A DNA stretch of 64,000 bases from Amycolatopsis marina. GTDB taxonomy: Bacteria; Actinomycetota; Actinomycetes; Mycobacteriales; Pseudonocardiaceae. The stretch is taken from assembly GCF_900111885.1 (NCBI RefSeq), contig NZ_FOKG01000017.1, positions 1-64,000 on the forward strand. The letters are read 5' to 3'. A program made the position numbers and the translations under genes. The notes under the pieces are model-generated. The model searched no databases. It worked only from the letters and a program-made list of their open reading frames with translations, and was not told the origin of the DNA. Below, piece after piece: positions 41,791 to 51,010 of this stretch (positions are counted from its first letter, which is position 1; every line of letters begins with the position of its first letter).

Positions 41791-41945
41791 CAGGCAGCCG
41801 GTCGCGCAGTCCGGAGATAAGCAGGCGCGTGCCGCGCTGGCCTCGCGGGGATCGCTGAGCGTGCTGCGGGTGAGTCGCCCCTCGTGAGGCCGGGGCCGGC
41901 GTGACCTGGAGCCAATACACTCCAAGAGATCACGACCGTGCTTGA

Positions 41946-42206
41946 ACTGGCCTAACGTGGGCTGATGCAAAGAAGCAGAGCGGCAAGAAGGCAGCCGAGA
42001 AGTTCAAGGGCACCCTCGGGGCGCATCGAGACCCGGAGATCGACAGCAGCGGCCTCGGTGACCAGGCGGTGACCTGGGCGTACGAAGCCGCTCTCCTCAA
42101 GACCTACGTCGCATTCCAGCACCTGATGCTCGAATGCATCGTGACTGCGATCAACAACGACACCAGCACCATCTCGGCCCGAACCTGCATCGCCTTTCCT
42201 AACTAG
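41946..42206 (+). pseudogene. truncated HEPN-type protein fragment
   Basis: An open stretch without a start codon encodes KKQSGKKAAEKFKGTLG, then AVTWAYEAALLKTYVAFQHLMLECIVTAINNDTSTISARTC and stops after AFPN. The WAYEAALLKTYVAFQHLMLE block resembles the N-terminal helices of RiboL-PSP-HEPN-type proteins, which continue for about 100 more residues. Both the beginning and the end are missing. It marks the junction zone beyond the integrase remnant. Confidence 0.45.
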
Positions 42207-42840
42207 TCACATCCCGGCTTTGTCAGGGCTGCTCCCACCCTCCCCGGCACCGCCCGGATCAGGCTGCCCTCAGCAGCAGGATGGCCACCGACGGGCTGCC
42301 GGCGGCACAGGTTAAGGCGACCGTGACCATCGCGAAGGTCGAGTCGAGCACAGTGATCAGCAGCAGGACACCTTCGGCAGCGCGACTGCCAGCATCACCC
42401 CGGACGGCGAACGCGCCCGGGGCCGCTTGCGTGTTGGCTGGGATACTACTTTCTTCGTGACTCAGGGTGACCACGATGGCCGATTTGGTGGCGGAATGTG
42501 CATGGCATATCCAAGGACAGGTGAGTGATCGGCGCTTGGTGCTCGTCATCGTGGACGATCTCGACCTATTCGCCGGAGTGCTGGCGCTGCTGCTGACGCC
42601 AAACCTGGCGAGCGGTAGCCGACGTCCATAGTAGAGGCCCAACCGTGGCGCGCCTCTAGCCTGACAACGTTGGCTTTCCCGGCGTGTGCCTGGGAACGTC
42701 GCTACCCCAACGGGTAGTTCATTTGCCGCCAGATGGTGATGCACTCTCGGTGCTGTGCGCCGCATCATTACCCACCATCGCAGTCCCGCAATGCGGGTAG
42801 CCGGTGTGGACGGTCACGCTCGAAGAAGGAGTTGGGTGTA
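42207..42840. other. intergenic region upstream of mce operon
   Basis: No well-supported gene. A 51-codon frame from ATG 42476 (MADLVAECAWHIQGQ...VLVIVDDLDLFAGVLAL) is protein-like but has no ribosome-binding site or known relatives. The last 80 bases probably hold the mce promoter: a CCCGCAATGCGGG inverted repeat at 42,785-42,797 and AAGGAG about 10 nt before the first gene. No obvious -10/-35 pair is seen. Confidence 0.45.
42785..42797. promoter_or_regulatory. inverted repeat upstream of mce operon, candidate operator
   Basis: CCCGC-AAT-GCGGG lies 44 bp before the first start of the operon. The 5-bp arms pair perfectly. It could be a repressor site or a small leader hairpin; sequence alone cannot separate these. 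Confidence 0.35.
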
Positions 42841-43275
42841 ATGGTGATCCGATCGCGAGTCGGACCGGTCGCGCAGTCCGACATCCGGCCCCCGATGTCC
42901 CGGGGGATCGATCTCGTGGCCTCCGGTCGTGGTATCTGGCGTGGTTTCGTCGTTTTGGTGATCGGCGCGCTGCTTCAGCCGATCGCCGCCGCCGTCGCAC
43001 CGGTGGCCGGCGCGACCTTCCTGCTGATCACCGCGATCGTCGCTTTCGCGATCGCCGGTTTCCGCACGGGCGATGCCCTGTCTCCGATTCTGCACGGCGC
43101 GGTGACCGCCGTTGGCAGCTACGTTCTCGTGCTGCCACTGGTCTTCATCACCTCGGGGCTGGTCTGGCCGCAACAGGTGCTGGCCACCGTCGGTGTCGCC
43201 GTCGCGGCCGGTGGGTTCGCTGGCTTCGCCGGCCACCTCGTCCATGCTCGCCGCAAGCAGGGCGGCAGGGAATGA
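42841..43275 (+). CDS. small polytopic membrane protein of the mce operon
   Basis: A 144-residue protein from ATG 42841 with AAGGAG upstream. Four hydrophobic segments are visible: WRGFVVLVIGALLQPIAAAVAP, GATFLLITAIVAFAIAGF, GAVTAVGSYVLVLPLVFITSG and VLATVGVAVAAGGFAGFAGHL. A short basic C-terminus ends the protein. The stop overlaps the start of the first YrbE gene (ATGA), so it is translationally coupled to the transporter. It is not a standard component of mycobacterial mce operons. It may be an accessory subunit; function unknown. Confidence 0.65.
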   Translation: MVIRSRVGPVAQSDIRPPMSRGIDLVASGRGIWRGFVVLVIGALLQPIAAAVAPVAGATFLLITAIVAFAIAGFRTGDALSPILHGAVTAVGSYVLVLPLVFITSGLVWPQQVLATVGVAVAAGGFAGFAGHLVHARRKQGGRE

Positions 43276-44090
43276 CAGCAACTAAATCGGCGCCTACCCG
43301 GCGATGGGCTTCCACCGTGCAGCGCCCGCTGGTCGAAGCCGGGGAAATCGTCCACCTGCTCGGCCGGGTGCTTTGGCTGGGAATCCGCTACCCTTTCGGC
43401 TACTGGGGCGAAGTCCGTGACCTGATGGCCGAAACGCTGCGCAGGTGCTGGCTCCCGGTCATCATTTCCACGACTGCGCTCGGTTTCGCTGGCCCGGGCA
43501 TGCAGGGCGGCAGCCTCTACAGCGTGCTCGGAATTCCCGACCGGCTCGGTTCCTTTCTGCTGATGGCAAGTGTCCGCGAATTCGCGCCGTGGATCGACGC
43601 GATGATCGTCGCCGGGGTGATGGGTACTGCTATCACCGCTGACCTCGGCGCACGGCGGATCCGCGAGGAAATCGATGCCATGGAGGTCCTGGGCGTCGAC
43701 CCGGTCCGGACCCTCGTGCTGCCCCGGATCATCGCAGTCACTCTGATGACGGGCCTGCTCGAGGTGTTCGCACTGGTGTGCGGTGTGATCGGCGGTTATA
43801 TCGCGGCGGTGCCGATCTTTGGCGCCACCGGCGCAGCGTTCATCGGGAACTTCTGGTCCAACGCGACCACGACGGACATGTGGGGCAGCATCGTGAAGAC
43901 CCTCGCGTTCGGACTGATCCTCTCGGTCGTTTGCTGTTACAAGGGCTTGAACGCTCAGGGTGGCCCGATCGGCGTCGGCCGCGCGGTCAACCAGGCGGTG
44001 GTCATCTCGTTCGCCTCGATATGGATCTTCAACTACGTCTACACGTCAGTGCTGCTTGGGTTGAACCCGGACATGCAGGTCTTCAAGTAA
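43272..44090 (+). CDS. yrbEA: MlaE/YrbE-type permease, first subunit
   Basis: A 272-residue integral membrane protein; ATG 43272 lies in an ATGA overlap. The MlaE-family signature is clear: FAPWIDAMIVAGVMGTAITADLGARRIREEIDAMEVLGVDPVRTLVLPR, followed by hydrophobic segments and GGPIGVGRAVNQAVV. REEIDAME is the coupling-helix region that contacts the ATPase. The two YrbE proteins form the permease of the Mce lipid importer in the inner membrane. Confidence 0.9.
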   Translation: MTATKSAPTRRWASTVQRPLVEAGEIVHLLGRVLWLGIRYPFGYWGEVRDLMAETLRRCWLPVIISTTALGFAGPGMQGGSLYSVLGIPDRLGSFLLMASVREFAPWIDAMIVAGVMGTAITADLGARRIREEIDAMEVLGVDPVRTLVLPRIIAVTLMTGLLEVFALVCGVIGGYIAAVPIFGATGAAFIGNFWSNATTTDMWGSIVKTLAFGLILSVVCCYKGLNAQGGPIGVGRAVNQAVVISFASIWIFNYVYTSVLLGLNPDMQVFK

Positions 44091-44100
44091 GGGATGCGGA

Positions 44101-44967
44101 ATGACCGAAAAGGTTCGGCGTGGGCACTGGGACAAGCCGACGGGTCGGACGACGACACCCGACATCGAAATCACGGTCGGCGGGATCGCGGCGAAACTGC
44201 GGGACGCGGTCGCGGCCGGCGGTGACATCATGAAGTTCGCTGGCCGCACGGTGCGTAGCCTGCCAGAGTTGCGCCACCACGTCAGCGAGGTGTTCGCACA
44301 GGCCGGCATTCTGATTCTGTCCAGCGGAATCATCATCTGGCTGATGCAGTTCGTCGTCGGCACAATGTGCGCGACCGAGGCCAGCTATACCCTCAAGCAG
44401 ATCGGCGCCCCGATCTATTCCGCGGTGTTCAATGATGTCTGCGGGTTGCGCGAGATGTCGGTCTACATGTGGGCGTACATCTTCGCCGCGAAGGTGGGCT
44501 GCGGGCTCGTCGCGGAGATCGGGTCGATGCGTATCGCCGAGGAGATCGATGCGCTGGAGGTGCTGGGAATTAAGTCGCGGAGTTATCTCGTTGGCACCAG
44601 GATTGTCGCGGCGTGGATCTGCATGCCCTTCCTCTACATCGTCGGGCTAGGCCTGATGTTCATTTCTATGCATCTCGTCACCGTATATCAGTTGGGCACG
44701 GTTTCCAGTGGCGGCTATTCCTATATGTTCTGGCTCTTTCAGAACCCCTACGACCTGATTGCCGCGATGTCGAAAATGGTCGCGATGGGCACGATTATCA
44801 TTTTTGTTGGCTGTTATTACGGATACACCGCGTCCGGCGGATCAGTGGGAGTCGGGAGAAACACTGCAAAGTCAATGATGCTGAACATGGTGCTCATCCA
44901 TGTCGTCGGGTTGCTCGGCACCTGGTTCTTCTGGGGCTCCTACCCGAACATGCCGATCGGTAACTGA
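44101..44967 (+). CDS. yrbEB: MlaE/YrbE-type permease, second subunit
   Basis: A 288-residue MlaE-family permease 10 nt after yrbEA. The family core is EMSVYMWAYIFAAKVGCGLVAEIGSMRIAEEIDALEVLGIKSRSYLVGTR, followed by WICMPFLYIVGLGLMFISM and YGYTASGGSVGVGRNTAKSMM. It has a longer N-terminal extension (GKWDKPTG-type polar residues) than the first subunit. It pairs with YrbEA and the ATPase encoded next. Confidence 0.9.
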   Translation: MTEKVRRGHWDKPTGRTTTPDIEITVGGIAAKLRDAVAAGGDIMKFAGRTVRSLPELRHHVSEVFAQAGILILSSGIIIWLMQFVVGTMCATEASYTLKQIGAPIYSAVFNDVCGLREMSVYMWAYIFAAKVGCGLVAEIGSMRIAEEIDALEVLGIKSRSYLVGTRIVAAWICMPFLYIVGLGLMFISMHLVTVYQLGTVSSGGYSYMFWLFQNPYDLIAAMSKMVAMGTIIIFVGCYYGYTASGGSVGVGRNTAKSMMLNMVLIHVVGLLGTWFFWGSYPNMPIGN

Positions 44968-44979
44968 CAAGGAGAATTC

Positions 44980-45786
44980 ATGGTCACCGGAATGAACGGT
45001 CCGGTCGTCAACACGATGGGCTTGTCGGGGCGGGTGCACACGATGGAGGTGCGGGATGTCCACAAGTCCTTTGGCAGCTTCGACGTGCTGCAGGGGCTCA
45101 ATCTGGAATTCGCCGACAATGCGATTACTACCATTCTCGGCCCGTCAGGAACTGGGAAAAGTGTGCTGATCAAGCATCTTGTCGGTCTGCTTGAGCCGGA
45201 TCAGGGTGAAGTGATGATCTTCGGTCGCGACATCTGGAAGATCGGCGAACGTGAGCGCTACGAACTGCGCAAGCGGTTCGGTGTCCTGTTCCAGGACGGT
45301 GCCCTGTTCGGGTCCATGAACATTTACGACAACACCGCATTCCCGCTGCGCAAACACACCGACATGAGTGAGGACGAGATCGAGACGATCGTCAACCAGC
45401 GGCTCAAGGAGGTCGGCCTCGACCGCTCGTCCTACAAATACCCCAACGAGGTGTCCGGCGGTATGCGCAAACGCGCCGGCTTCGCGCGAGCATTGGTGAT
45501 GAACCCGGATATCGTCCTGTTCGACGAACCGGATTCGGGGCTCGATCCGGTCCGCACCAGCCTGCTCAACGACCTGATCCTCGACATGCACCAGGAGTAC
45601 CGCGGGACCTACCTGTTGGTGACCCACGACATCCGCACCGCACGCAAGGTCAGTGACTACGTCGGGGTCATCTGGAAGGGCAAAGTCGTCCACTATGGAC
45701 CGACCGAGGAAGCCTTCAACTCCCCGGATCCGTTCGTTCGGCAGTTCCTCTCCGGAGACTCCGCCGGACCGCTGGGAATGGACTGA
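44980..45786 (+). CDS. mkl: Mkl/MceG-type ABC ATPase of the Mce importer
   Basis: A 268-residue ATPase from ATG 44980 with AAGGAG upstream. Walker A GPSGTGKS, Q-loop RFGVLFQDGALFGS, signature VSGGMRKRAGFARAL, Walker B IVLFDEPDSGLDPV and H-loop LLVTHDIRTA are all present. The SGGMRKR signature is diagnostic of the MlaF/Mkl group that drives YrbE permeases. In mycobacteria the Mce ATPase is encoded far from the mce operons; here it is within the operon between yrbEB and the first mce gene. Confidence 0.9.
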   Translation: MVTGMNGPVVNTMGLSGRVHTMEVRDVHKSFGSFDVLQGLNLEFADNAITTILGPSGTGKSVLIKHLVGLLEPDQGEVMIFGRDIWKIGERERYELRKRFGVLFQDGALFGSMNIYDNTAFPLRKHTDMSEDEIETIVNQRLKEVGLDRSSYKYPNEVSGGMRKRAGFARALVMNPDIVLFDEPDSGLDPVRTSLLNDLILDMHQEYRGTYLLVTHDIRTARKVSDYVGVIWKGKVVHYGPTEEAFNSPDPFVRQFLSGDSAGPLGMD

Positions 45787-45790
45787 AGCG

Positions 45791-47020
45791 ATGCGCAGAA
45801 TTCCTCTCCTCGTGCTGGCGGTGGCAGCGGTGGCTGCCGCTGCAGTGCTGGTTGCGCCGAGCGACGACGAGTACCCGGCGAACGTGGTGCTGCCGTCGGC
45901 GACCGGGCTGATCGCCGGCAGCAAGGTCCTGGTGAACGGTTTCGACGCCGGGAGCGTGGACAAGGTGTCTATTAAGGACGGCCGGGCTCTGGTCACGATG
46001 AAGCTGACCAAGGACTTCGCACCACTGCACTCCGGGGCGTCGGCGAGCATCGTCTGGAAGGCCGTGCTGGGTGAACGGCAACTCGATGTGCGGGACGGCC
46101 CGAAGACCAACCCGGTGATCCCTGCGGGCGGCACGCTGGACGGCAAGGTGTCCGACCCGGTCGAGATGGACAAGGTGTTAGACGCGCTCGACCCGGACAC
46201 ACGCGCCCACCTCAGCTCGCTGGTGCGGGGACTCGACCGCACCGTCGCCGGCAACGAGCACGATCTCCAGCAGACCGTCCGGAAGGCGGGACCGACGCTG
46301 CAGGCACTCGGTGAAGTGCTGCGCGCCGTCGGCTCTGACGGGCCGGCGATCAAGGAGCTGGTCGAACGGATGAACGACATGGTCACCACGCTGGTGAACC
46401 GTGACCAGCAGGTGCGTCTCATCGTCTCCGGGCTGTCCAATGCGACCGGTGTAGTGGCGCAGCAACGGGATCAGTTGCGCGCGGCGCTGCGGAAGCTTCC
46501 AGCCACTCTCGGTACGGCGGACCAGACGTTGGCCGCCGTGCCCGGCACGGTCGACAAGGTGGTGCCGCTGCTGGACGATCTGCGCCCGGCCACCGATCGC
46601 CTGCCCGCCGTGGCCCGCAATCTGCGCCCGGTGCTGGCGGACCTCCGGCCGACCGTGGCGCAGCTGCGGCCGACCCTGGGTTCGCTCGGGACGCTGCTGC
46701 AGTTCACCCCGGGACTGCTCGACAGTGCGCACGGCGCGCTACCCGGCACGGACTCCGCGGTGGCTTCGCTGACGCCTGCTCTGAACTTCCTGCGGCCTTA
46801 CACGCCCGAAGTCGTCGGTTGGTTGTCGAACTGGGGCTCCTCGGCCGCCAACTACGACAGCAACGGCCACTACATGCGGGTCAACATCCCGGCCGGGATG
46901 TCGAGTTTCGTCAACAACCCCGGAGTCATGCCACCCGGGATGGTCAGTGACCCGTTTCCGGCGCCCGGCGCGATCGCCGGGCAGCCGTGGACCGACGCGT
47001 TCGGGAGTGGTGTCCGATGA
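45791..47020 (+). CDS. mceA: MCE-family protein A
   Basis: A 409-residue protein from ATG 45791, 4 nt after the ATPase stop. A short basic N-terminus and one transmembrane anchor (IPLLVLAVAAVAAAAVLVAP) precede the MCE/MlaD domain (NVVLPSATGLIAGSKVLVNGFDAGSVDKV; VLGERQLDVRDGP). A long alpha-helical region follows with many Leu-Arg-Pro repeats (LRPATDRLPAVARNLRPVLADLRPTVAQLRPTL), which build the helical tube or needle of the hexamer. No lipobox. MCE proteins span the periplasm and guide lipids to the permease. Confidence 0.85.
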   Translation: MRRIPLLVLAVAAVAAAAVLVAPSDDEYPANVVLPSATGLIAGSKVLVNGFDAGSVDKVSIKDGRALVTMKLTKDFAPLHSGASASIVWKAVLGERQLDVRDGPKTNPVIPAGGTLDGKVSDPVEMDKVLDALDPDTRAHLSSLVRGLDRTVAGNEHDLQQTVRKAGPTLQALGEVLRAVGSDGPAIKELVERMNDMVTTLVNRDQQVRLIVSGLSNATGVVAQQRDQLRAALRKLPATLGTADQTLAAVPGTVDKVVPLLDDLRPATDRLPAVARNLRPVLADLRPTVAQLRPTLGSLGTLLQFTPGLLDSAHGALPGTDSAVASLTPALNFLRPYTPEVVGWLSNWGSSAANYDSNGHYMRVNIPAGMSSFVNNPGVMPPGMVSDPFPAPGAIAGQPWTDAFGSGVR

Positions 47021-48387
47021 AGCCGTTGCGCAAGATCCAGGCCGCGCTGGTCGCGATAGCGGTAGCGGTAGCCGTGGCGGGAGCCGCGGTCATCAACACA
47101 GAATCCGGTGGTCAGCCGGAAAAACTGACCATTGCCGCCGAGTTCACCGACGCGAGCCCGCTGGTCGTCGGCAACGACGTGAAGATCAAGGGGGTCACCG
47201 TCGGCGAGGTCGCCGACATGGGCGTCCGCGACGCGAAGGCGATCGTCACCCTCAAAATCGATGGAATGGCACTGCCTCTACACAAGGACGCCCGCGCCAC
47301 CGTGCGGCCGGTCAGTTTGCTGGGGGAGCGCTACGTCGACCTCGAGCGGGGCACCGCGTCAGCGCCGCTGCTGAACGATGGTGACGTACTGCCGGTCGCG
47401 CAGACCGGGCAGGCCACCGACCTCGACCAGGTGCTCAACACGATCGACGAACCGACTGGCCAGTCGCTGGCTGCGCTGGTCACGATGCTGGGCCAGGGCA
47501 TGCAGGGTAACGGCGCCAATGCGCGGGCCTCGATCAAGGCGCTCGCGTCGTCAATGCGGGACACCGACGGGCTGATCAAGATCCTCGGCCAGCAGAACCA
47601 GCTGCTCACTGACCTCGTCGACAACGTGCAGCCGGTCGCGAGCGCACTGGCTGCCGACAACGGCAAGACGCTGGACGGCCTGGTCGACTCCTCACGACAG
47701 GTGCTCGACGTCACGGCGAACAACCAGCAAGGACTGGACGCCTCACTCGCCGAGCTGCCGAGCACCCTCGCCGCGGCGCGTGACACCCTCGCCGAGCTCA
47801 CCGGAACTGCCAAGGCCACCACGCCGGTGCTCGCGGGGATGCGACCGACGACCGAAAACCTTTCCGCCATCAGCGACGAGTTGCGGAAGTTCAGCGAGTC
47901 CGCCGACCCGGCGTTGACGAGTGCGAAACCCGTGCTCGAGCGCGCCGAGCAGCTGATGGACGCGGCGCGGCCGGTCGTCGAGGAACTCCGCAAGGCAGGC
48001 CCGGGTCTGCGCGGCACTGTCGCCGGGGCGAAACCGCTCACTGTCCAGCTTACCGACAATATCGAGAATGTCCTGAACTTCTTCCGGTTCTGGGCGATGT
48101 CGACCAACGGCTGGGACGGCCTTTCGCACTACTTCCGGGGTCAGGCGATCATCCATCCCGAGGAGATCACCGGGTTGCTGCCCTCGCTGACCGGGACCCC
48201 GCCTCCGCCGACGACCCCGGGAGCGGACAAGCCGCCAGCTTCGTCGCCGTTGCCTGAGCTGCCCGACTCTGTCGGTTCGTCGGGCCTGCTCGATCCGAAG
48301 TCCCTCGTCGCGCCCGACGGTGGCGTGACCGGGCTCAACGAGCGCCAGGAGAGCGGCGTTCTCGACTTCCTGCTCGGAGGTTCCTGA
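47017..48387 (+). CDS. mceB: MCE-family protein B
   Basis: A 456-residue protein; ATG 47017 overlaps the mceA stop (ATGA). Anchor IQAALVAIAVAVAVAGAAVIN, MCE domain with ASPLVVGNDVKIKGVTVGEVADMGV and VSLLGERYVDLERG, then a helical region (ASLAELPSTLAAARDTLAELTG) ending in the conserved block LNFFRFWAMSTNGWDGLSHYFRG. The C-terminus is Pro-rich (SLTGTPPPPTTPGADKPPAS). Part of the hexameric Mce assembly. Confidence 0.85.
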   Translation: MKPLRKIQAALVAIAVAVAVAGAAVINTESGGQPEKLTIAAEFTDASPLVVGNDVKIKGVTVGEVADMGVRDAKAIVTLKIDGMALPLHKDARATVRPVSLLGERYVDLERGTASAPLLNDGDVLPVAQTGQATDLDQVLNTIDEPTGQSLAALVTMLGQGMQGNGANARASIKALASSMRDTDGLIKILGQQNQLLTDLVDNVQPVASALAADNGKTLDGLVDSSRQVLDVTANNQQGLDASLAELPSTLAAARDTLAELTGTAKATTPVLAGMRPTTENLSAISDELRKFSESADPALTSAKPVLERAEQLMDAARPVVEELRKAGPGLRGTVAGAKPLTVQLTDNIENVLNFFRFWAMSTNGWDGLSHYFRGQAIIHPEEITGLLPSLTGTPPPPTTPGADKPPASSPLPELPDSVGSSGLLDPKSLVAPDGGVTGLNERQESGVLDFLLGGS

Positions 48388-49673
48388 TGGCCAAGCGCCG
48401 GACGCGCAAGTTCCGCTCGATGCTCACGGGTGTCGTCGTCCTCGTGGTATTCGCCCTCGCGCTGCAGCTTGCGCTCACCGCGGACCAGGGACTGCCGGGT
48501 GCGACGTACACCCTCGTCGACGCCGACGTCTCCGACGTCGGCGCGCTCCGCCCCGGTGACGACGTCCGCGTCGCAAGTGTCCGGGTCGGTCGGGTCAAGG
48601 ACGTCCGGCTGGTCGACGGCACGCCGCGGGTGACGCTCCAGCTGGACGGCACGCGGGAGATATACCGAGACGCGGCCGCGGAGGCCAAGACCGTCACGGT
48701 GGCATCACGGTCCGCTCTTGGGCAGAAGTACGTTTCATTGACCCCGGGCACGCCAGGAGCGGGCAAGCTCGGCCCGGCGGACGTCATCCCCTCGAAGCGG
48801 ACCGCGGGAACGCAGGAACTGAGCGAGCTGCTGGACGTTCTCGACGCACCCACCAGGAACGCGCTGGGTTCGACCGTCCGGGAAGTGGGCGGCGGATCCG
48901 GTGGGCACGCGCAGGACCTGCAGGACGCGCTCAAGGCCGCGCCGGAGATACTGCCCGACCTCGCGACTGTGTCAAAGGCATTGTCGGTCGGCGATGGCGC
49001 GGACCTGACGGCGCTGCTCACCGCAGCCGACCGGCTCTCGACCCGATTCGCGGGCAGGCAGCAGCAGCTGTCGGACCTGCTCGGCCGACTCGATACGACG
49101 ATGCGGGCCGTCGCGGTGGACGACGGGAAACCGCTCGACGACGTAATCGGGCGCGCGCCAAGCACACTGCAGGCGGCCAGGTCCGGTCTGCAGTCATTGC
49201 AGGCGCCGCTCAAGGACCTGCATACGGGCATGTCACAGCTCGTGCCCGGAGCGCGTGCGCTCGGTCAGGCGACCTCTGACCTCCGGGGCGTGCTGCGGGA
49301 GGCGGTGCCGCCGCTGGGAAAGGTGCCGGACGTCGGCAAGCAGGCCGAGCCCGCGCTGTCCGACTTGACGAAGACCGTCGCCGATGCGCGACCGCTGGCG
49401 CCCCGGCTGACACACACGTTCGCCAGTGCCGACAAGTTTCTGCGGGTGCTGGCTCCCTATGCGCCGGAAGTGAGCGGGTGGTTCACGAACTGGGCCGCAG
49501 CACTCTCGCACGGTGACGAGAACGGCCACTTTCTGCGGCTGTACCTGTTGTTCAGCGAGGAGTCCGTGCTCGGGCAGGGCGGTGTGCGGGATCCACTGGT
49601 CGCCAGGAATCCCTATCCCGCACCGGGCGAGGCGGCCCAGGACGCACGGAAGATCCCAGGAGGAAACCGGTGA
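48387..49673 (+). CDS. mceC: MCE-family protein C
   Basis: A 428-residue protein whose ATG overlaps the mceB stop by one base. Anchor SMLTGVVVLVVFALALQLALT, MCE domain with VGALRPGDDVRVASVRVGRVKDVRLV and SALGQKYVSLTPG, a long helical region, then a C-terminal APYAPEVSGWFTNWAAALSHGDENGHFLRLYLLFSE. The near-identical APYAPEV...W..NW and DENGHFLRL blocks recur in the A and F proteins of this operon, marking a shared C-terminal module. Confidence 0.85.
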   Translation: MAKRRTRKFRSMLTGVVVLVVFALALQLALTADQGLPGATYTLVDADVSDVGALRPGDDVRVASVRVGRVKDVRLVDGTPRVTLQLDGTREIYRDAAAEAKTVTVASRSALGQKYVSLTPGTPGAGKLGPADVIPSKRTAGTQELSELLDVLDAPTRNALGSTVREVGGGSGGHAQDLQDALKAAPEILPDLATVSKALSVGDGADLTALLTAADRLSTRFAGRQQQLSDLLGRLDTTMRAVAVDDGKPLDDVIGRAPSTLQAARSGLQSLQAPLKDLHTGMSQLVPGARALGQATSDLRGVLREAVPPLGKVPDVGKQAEPALSDLTKTVADARPLAPRLTHTFASADKFLRVLAPYAPEVSGWFTNWAAALSHGDENGHFLRLYLLFSEESVLGQGGVRDPLVARNPYPAPGEAAQDARKIPGGNR

Positions 49674-51010
49674 AGGCGCTGTCATTGCACTTCCGTACGG
49701 CGAAACGACGTCCGGTGTCAGCGTTCAAGCTCGGCGTCGTAGTCCTCGTAGTGACGCTGCTGGCCGGGTACGCGCTGGTCGAGAAGGATCGTCTCGCGAC
49801 GGCGCTCCGGCCCGGAGACATCGTCCGCGTCCAGTTCGCCCAGGACTACCACCTGCAGCCGTTCGTGTCCCAGGTCAAGATCGCCGGTGTCCCGGTGGGA
49901 GTGGTGTCCTCAGTCAGCCGGGCCGACGACGGTTCGGCATTGGTCGAGGTCAAGGTGGACGACGGTGTCACGGACAAACTCGGCGGCGCACCGCGCGCGG
50001 CCCTGCGCCCGACCACCATTCTCGGCGGCAAGTACTACGTCGAACTCGCCCCGGGTGGCGACCGGACCACCTTCGCCGGCACGATCCCGGTCGAGCGGAC
50101 TCGGATCCCGGTCGAGCTTCAGCAGCTCGCGGACACCCTGCAGCCCGACGCGGTGAAGGGTATCCGGTCCGCGACACAGAGCCTCGACGGCACTCTGCGT
50201 GCCGGCGGGGGATCGGCGATCGAACGACTGCTTGCCCACGCGCCGGGCACGCTTGACGCGGCGACGCCGGTCTTGCAGGGCCTGCAGGGCACGGACCCGC
50301 GCACGGACCTGACTAGCGTCGTGCACGGGTTCGAGTCGACCGCTCGCGTGCTGACCGAGAATCCGGGACAGCTCGACTCGATCGTGCAGAACCTACAGCA
50401 GGTCACTTCCACGCTCGACAACCGGCGGACCGACATCGCCACCGCGATCGCCGACCTGCCGAGGACGCTGGATAACGCGGATGACGGGCTGGCCCACCTC
50501 GGCGTCACGCTCGGCAAGCTACGGGACACCGCGGACCCCGCGCGTCCGGTCGCGCAGGAGCTCGACGTGTTCCTGGAGCACGCCGATCCGGTGCTCGCCA
50601 GGACCCGGCCGCTGCTTACGGACGTGCGCGGCCTGCTAACCGACGTGCAGCCGCTGGTCGAGCAGCTCGTGCCCGCCGCGCAGGGCACTACGAAGGTATT
50701 GGACGACGTTCGTGGGCCGGTGCTTGACCGTGTCAACGGCCCGATCATGAACAGGGTGCTGTCGCCCTTCAAGGGCACCGGCATCTACGCAGGCGGCGGC
50801 TCGGACCATCCGTTGTACAAAGAGGTCGGCTACATGTTCGCGACCATGGACCGCGCTTCTTCGCTCACCGACCCGAATGGGACAGCCGTCGGCCTCCAGC
50901 CGGGTTTCGGCGGCGGCAGCATCGCGGGCACCCCGATCAACTTCGAGCAGTTGATGAACACGCTCGCCCACCTGCAGGGCGCAACACCGGAGAACAGGAG
51001 CGGCCGATGA
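49670..51010 (+). CDS. mceD: MCE-family protein D
   Basis: A 446-residue protein starting at GTG 49670 in a GTGA overlap with mceC. Anchor AFKLGVVVLVVTLLAGYALVEKD, MCE domain with GDIVRVQFAQDYHLQPFVSQVKIAGVPVGVVSSV and TILGGKYYVELAPGG, and a long helical stretch (LDNRRTDIATAIADLPRTLDNADDG). C-terminal KGTGIYAGGGSDHPLYKEVGYMFATMD. The helical part is rich in Asp/Leu as in other MCE proteins. Confidence 0.85.
   Translation: MKALSLHFRTAKRRPVSAFKLGVVVLVVTLLAGYALVEKDRLATALRPGDIVRVQFAQDYHLQPFVSQVKIAGVPVGVVSSVSRADDGSALVEVKVDDGVTDKLGGAPRAALRPTTILGGKYYVELAPGGDRTTFAGTIPVERTRIPVELQQLADTLQPDAVKGIRSATQSLDGTLRAGGGSAIERLLAHAPGTLDAATPVLQGLQGTDPRTDLTSVVHGFESTARVLTENPGQLDSIVQNLQQVTSTLDNRRTDIATAIADLPRTLDNADDGLAHLGVTLGKLRDTADPARPVAQELDVFLEHADPVLARTRPLLTDVRGLLTDVQPLVEQLVPAAQGTTKVLDDVRGPVLDRVNGPIMNRVLSPFKGTGIYAGGGSDHPLYKEVGYMFATMDRASSLTDPNGTAVGLQPGFGGGSIAGTPINFEQLMNTLAHLQGATPENRSGR

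Noticed and set aside
42476..42631. A 51-codon frame (MADLVAECAW...)
   Set aside because: Protein-like but without a ribosome-binding site, homologue or operon context; too weak to list as a gene.
41791..42840. Possible tRNA or attachment site at the element's right end
   Set aside because: No tRNA cloverleaf or matching direct repeat was visible near the integrase remnant; the left end of the element is outside the window.
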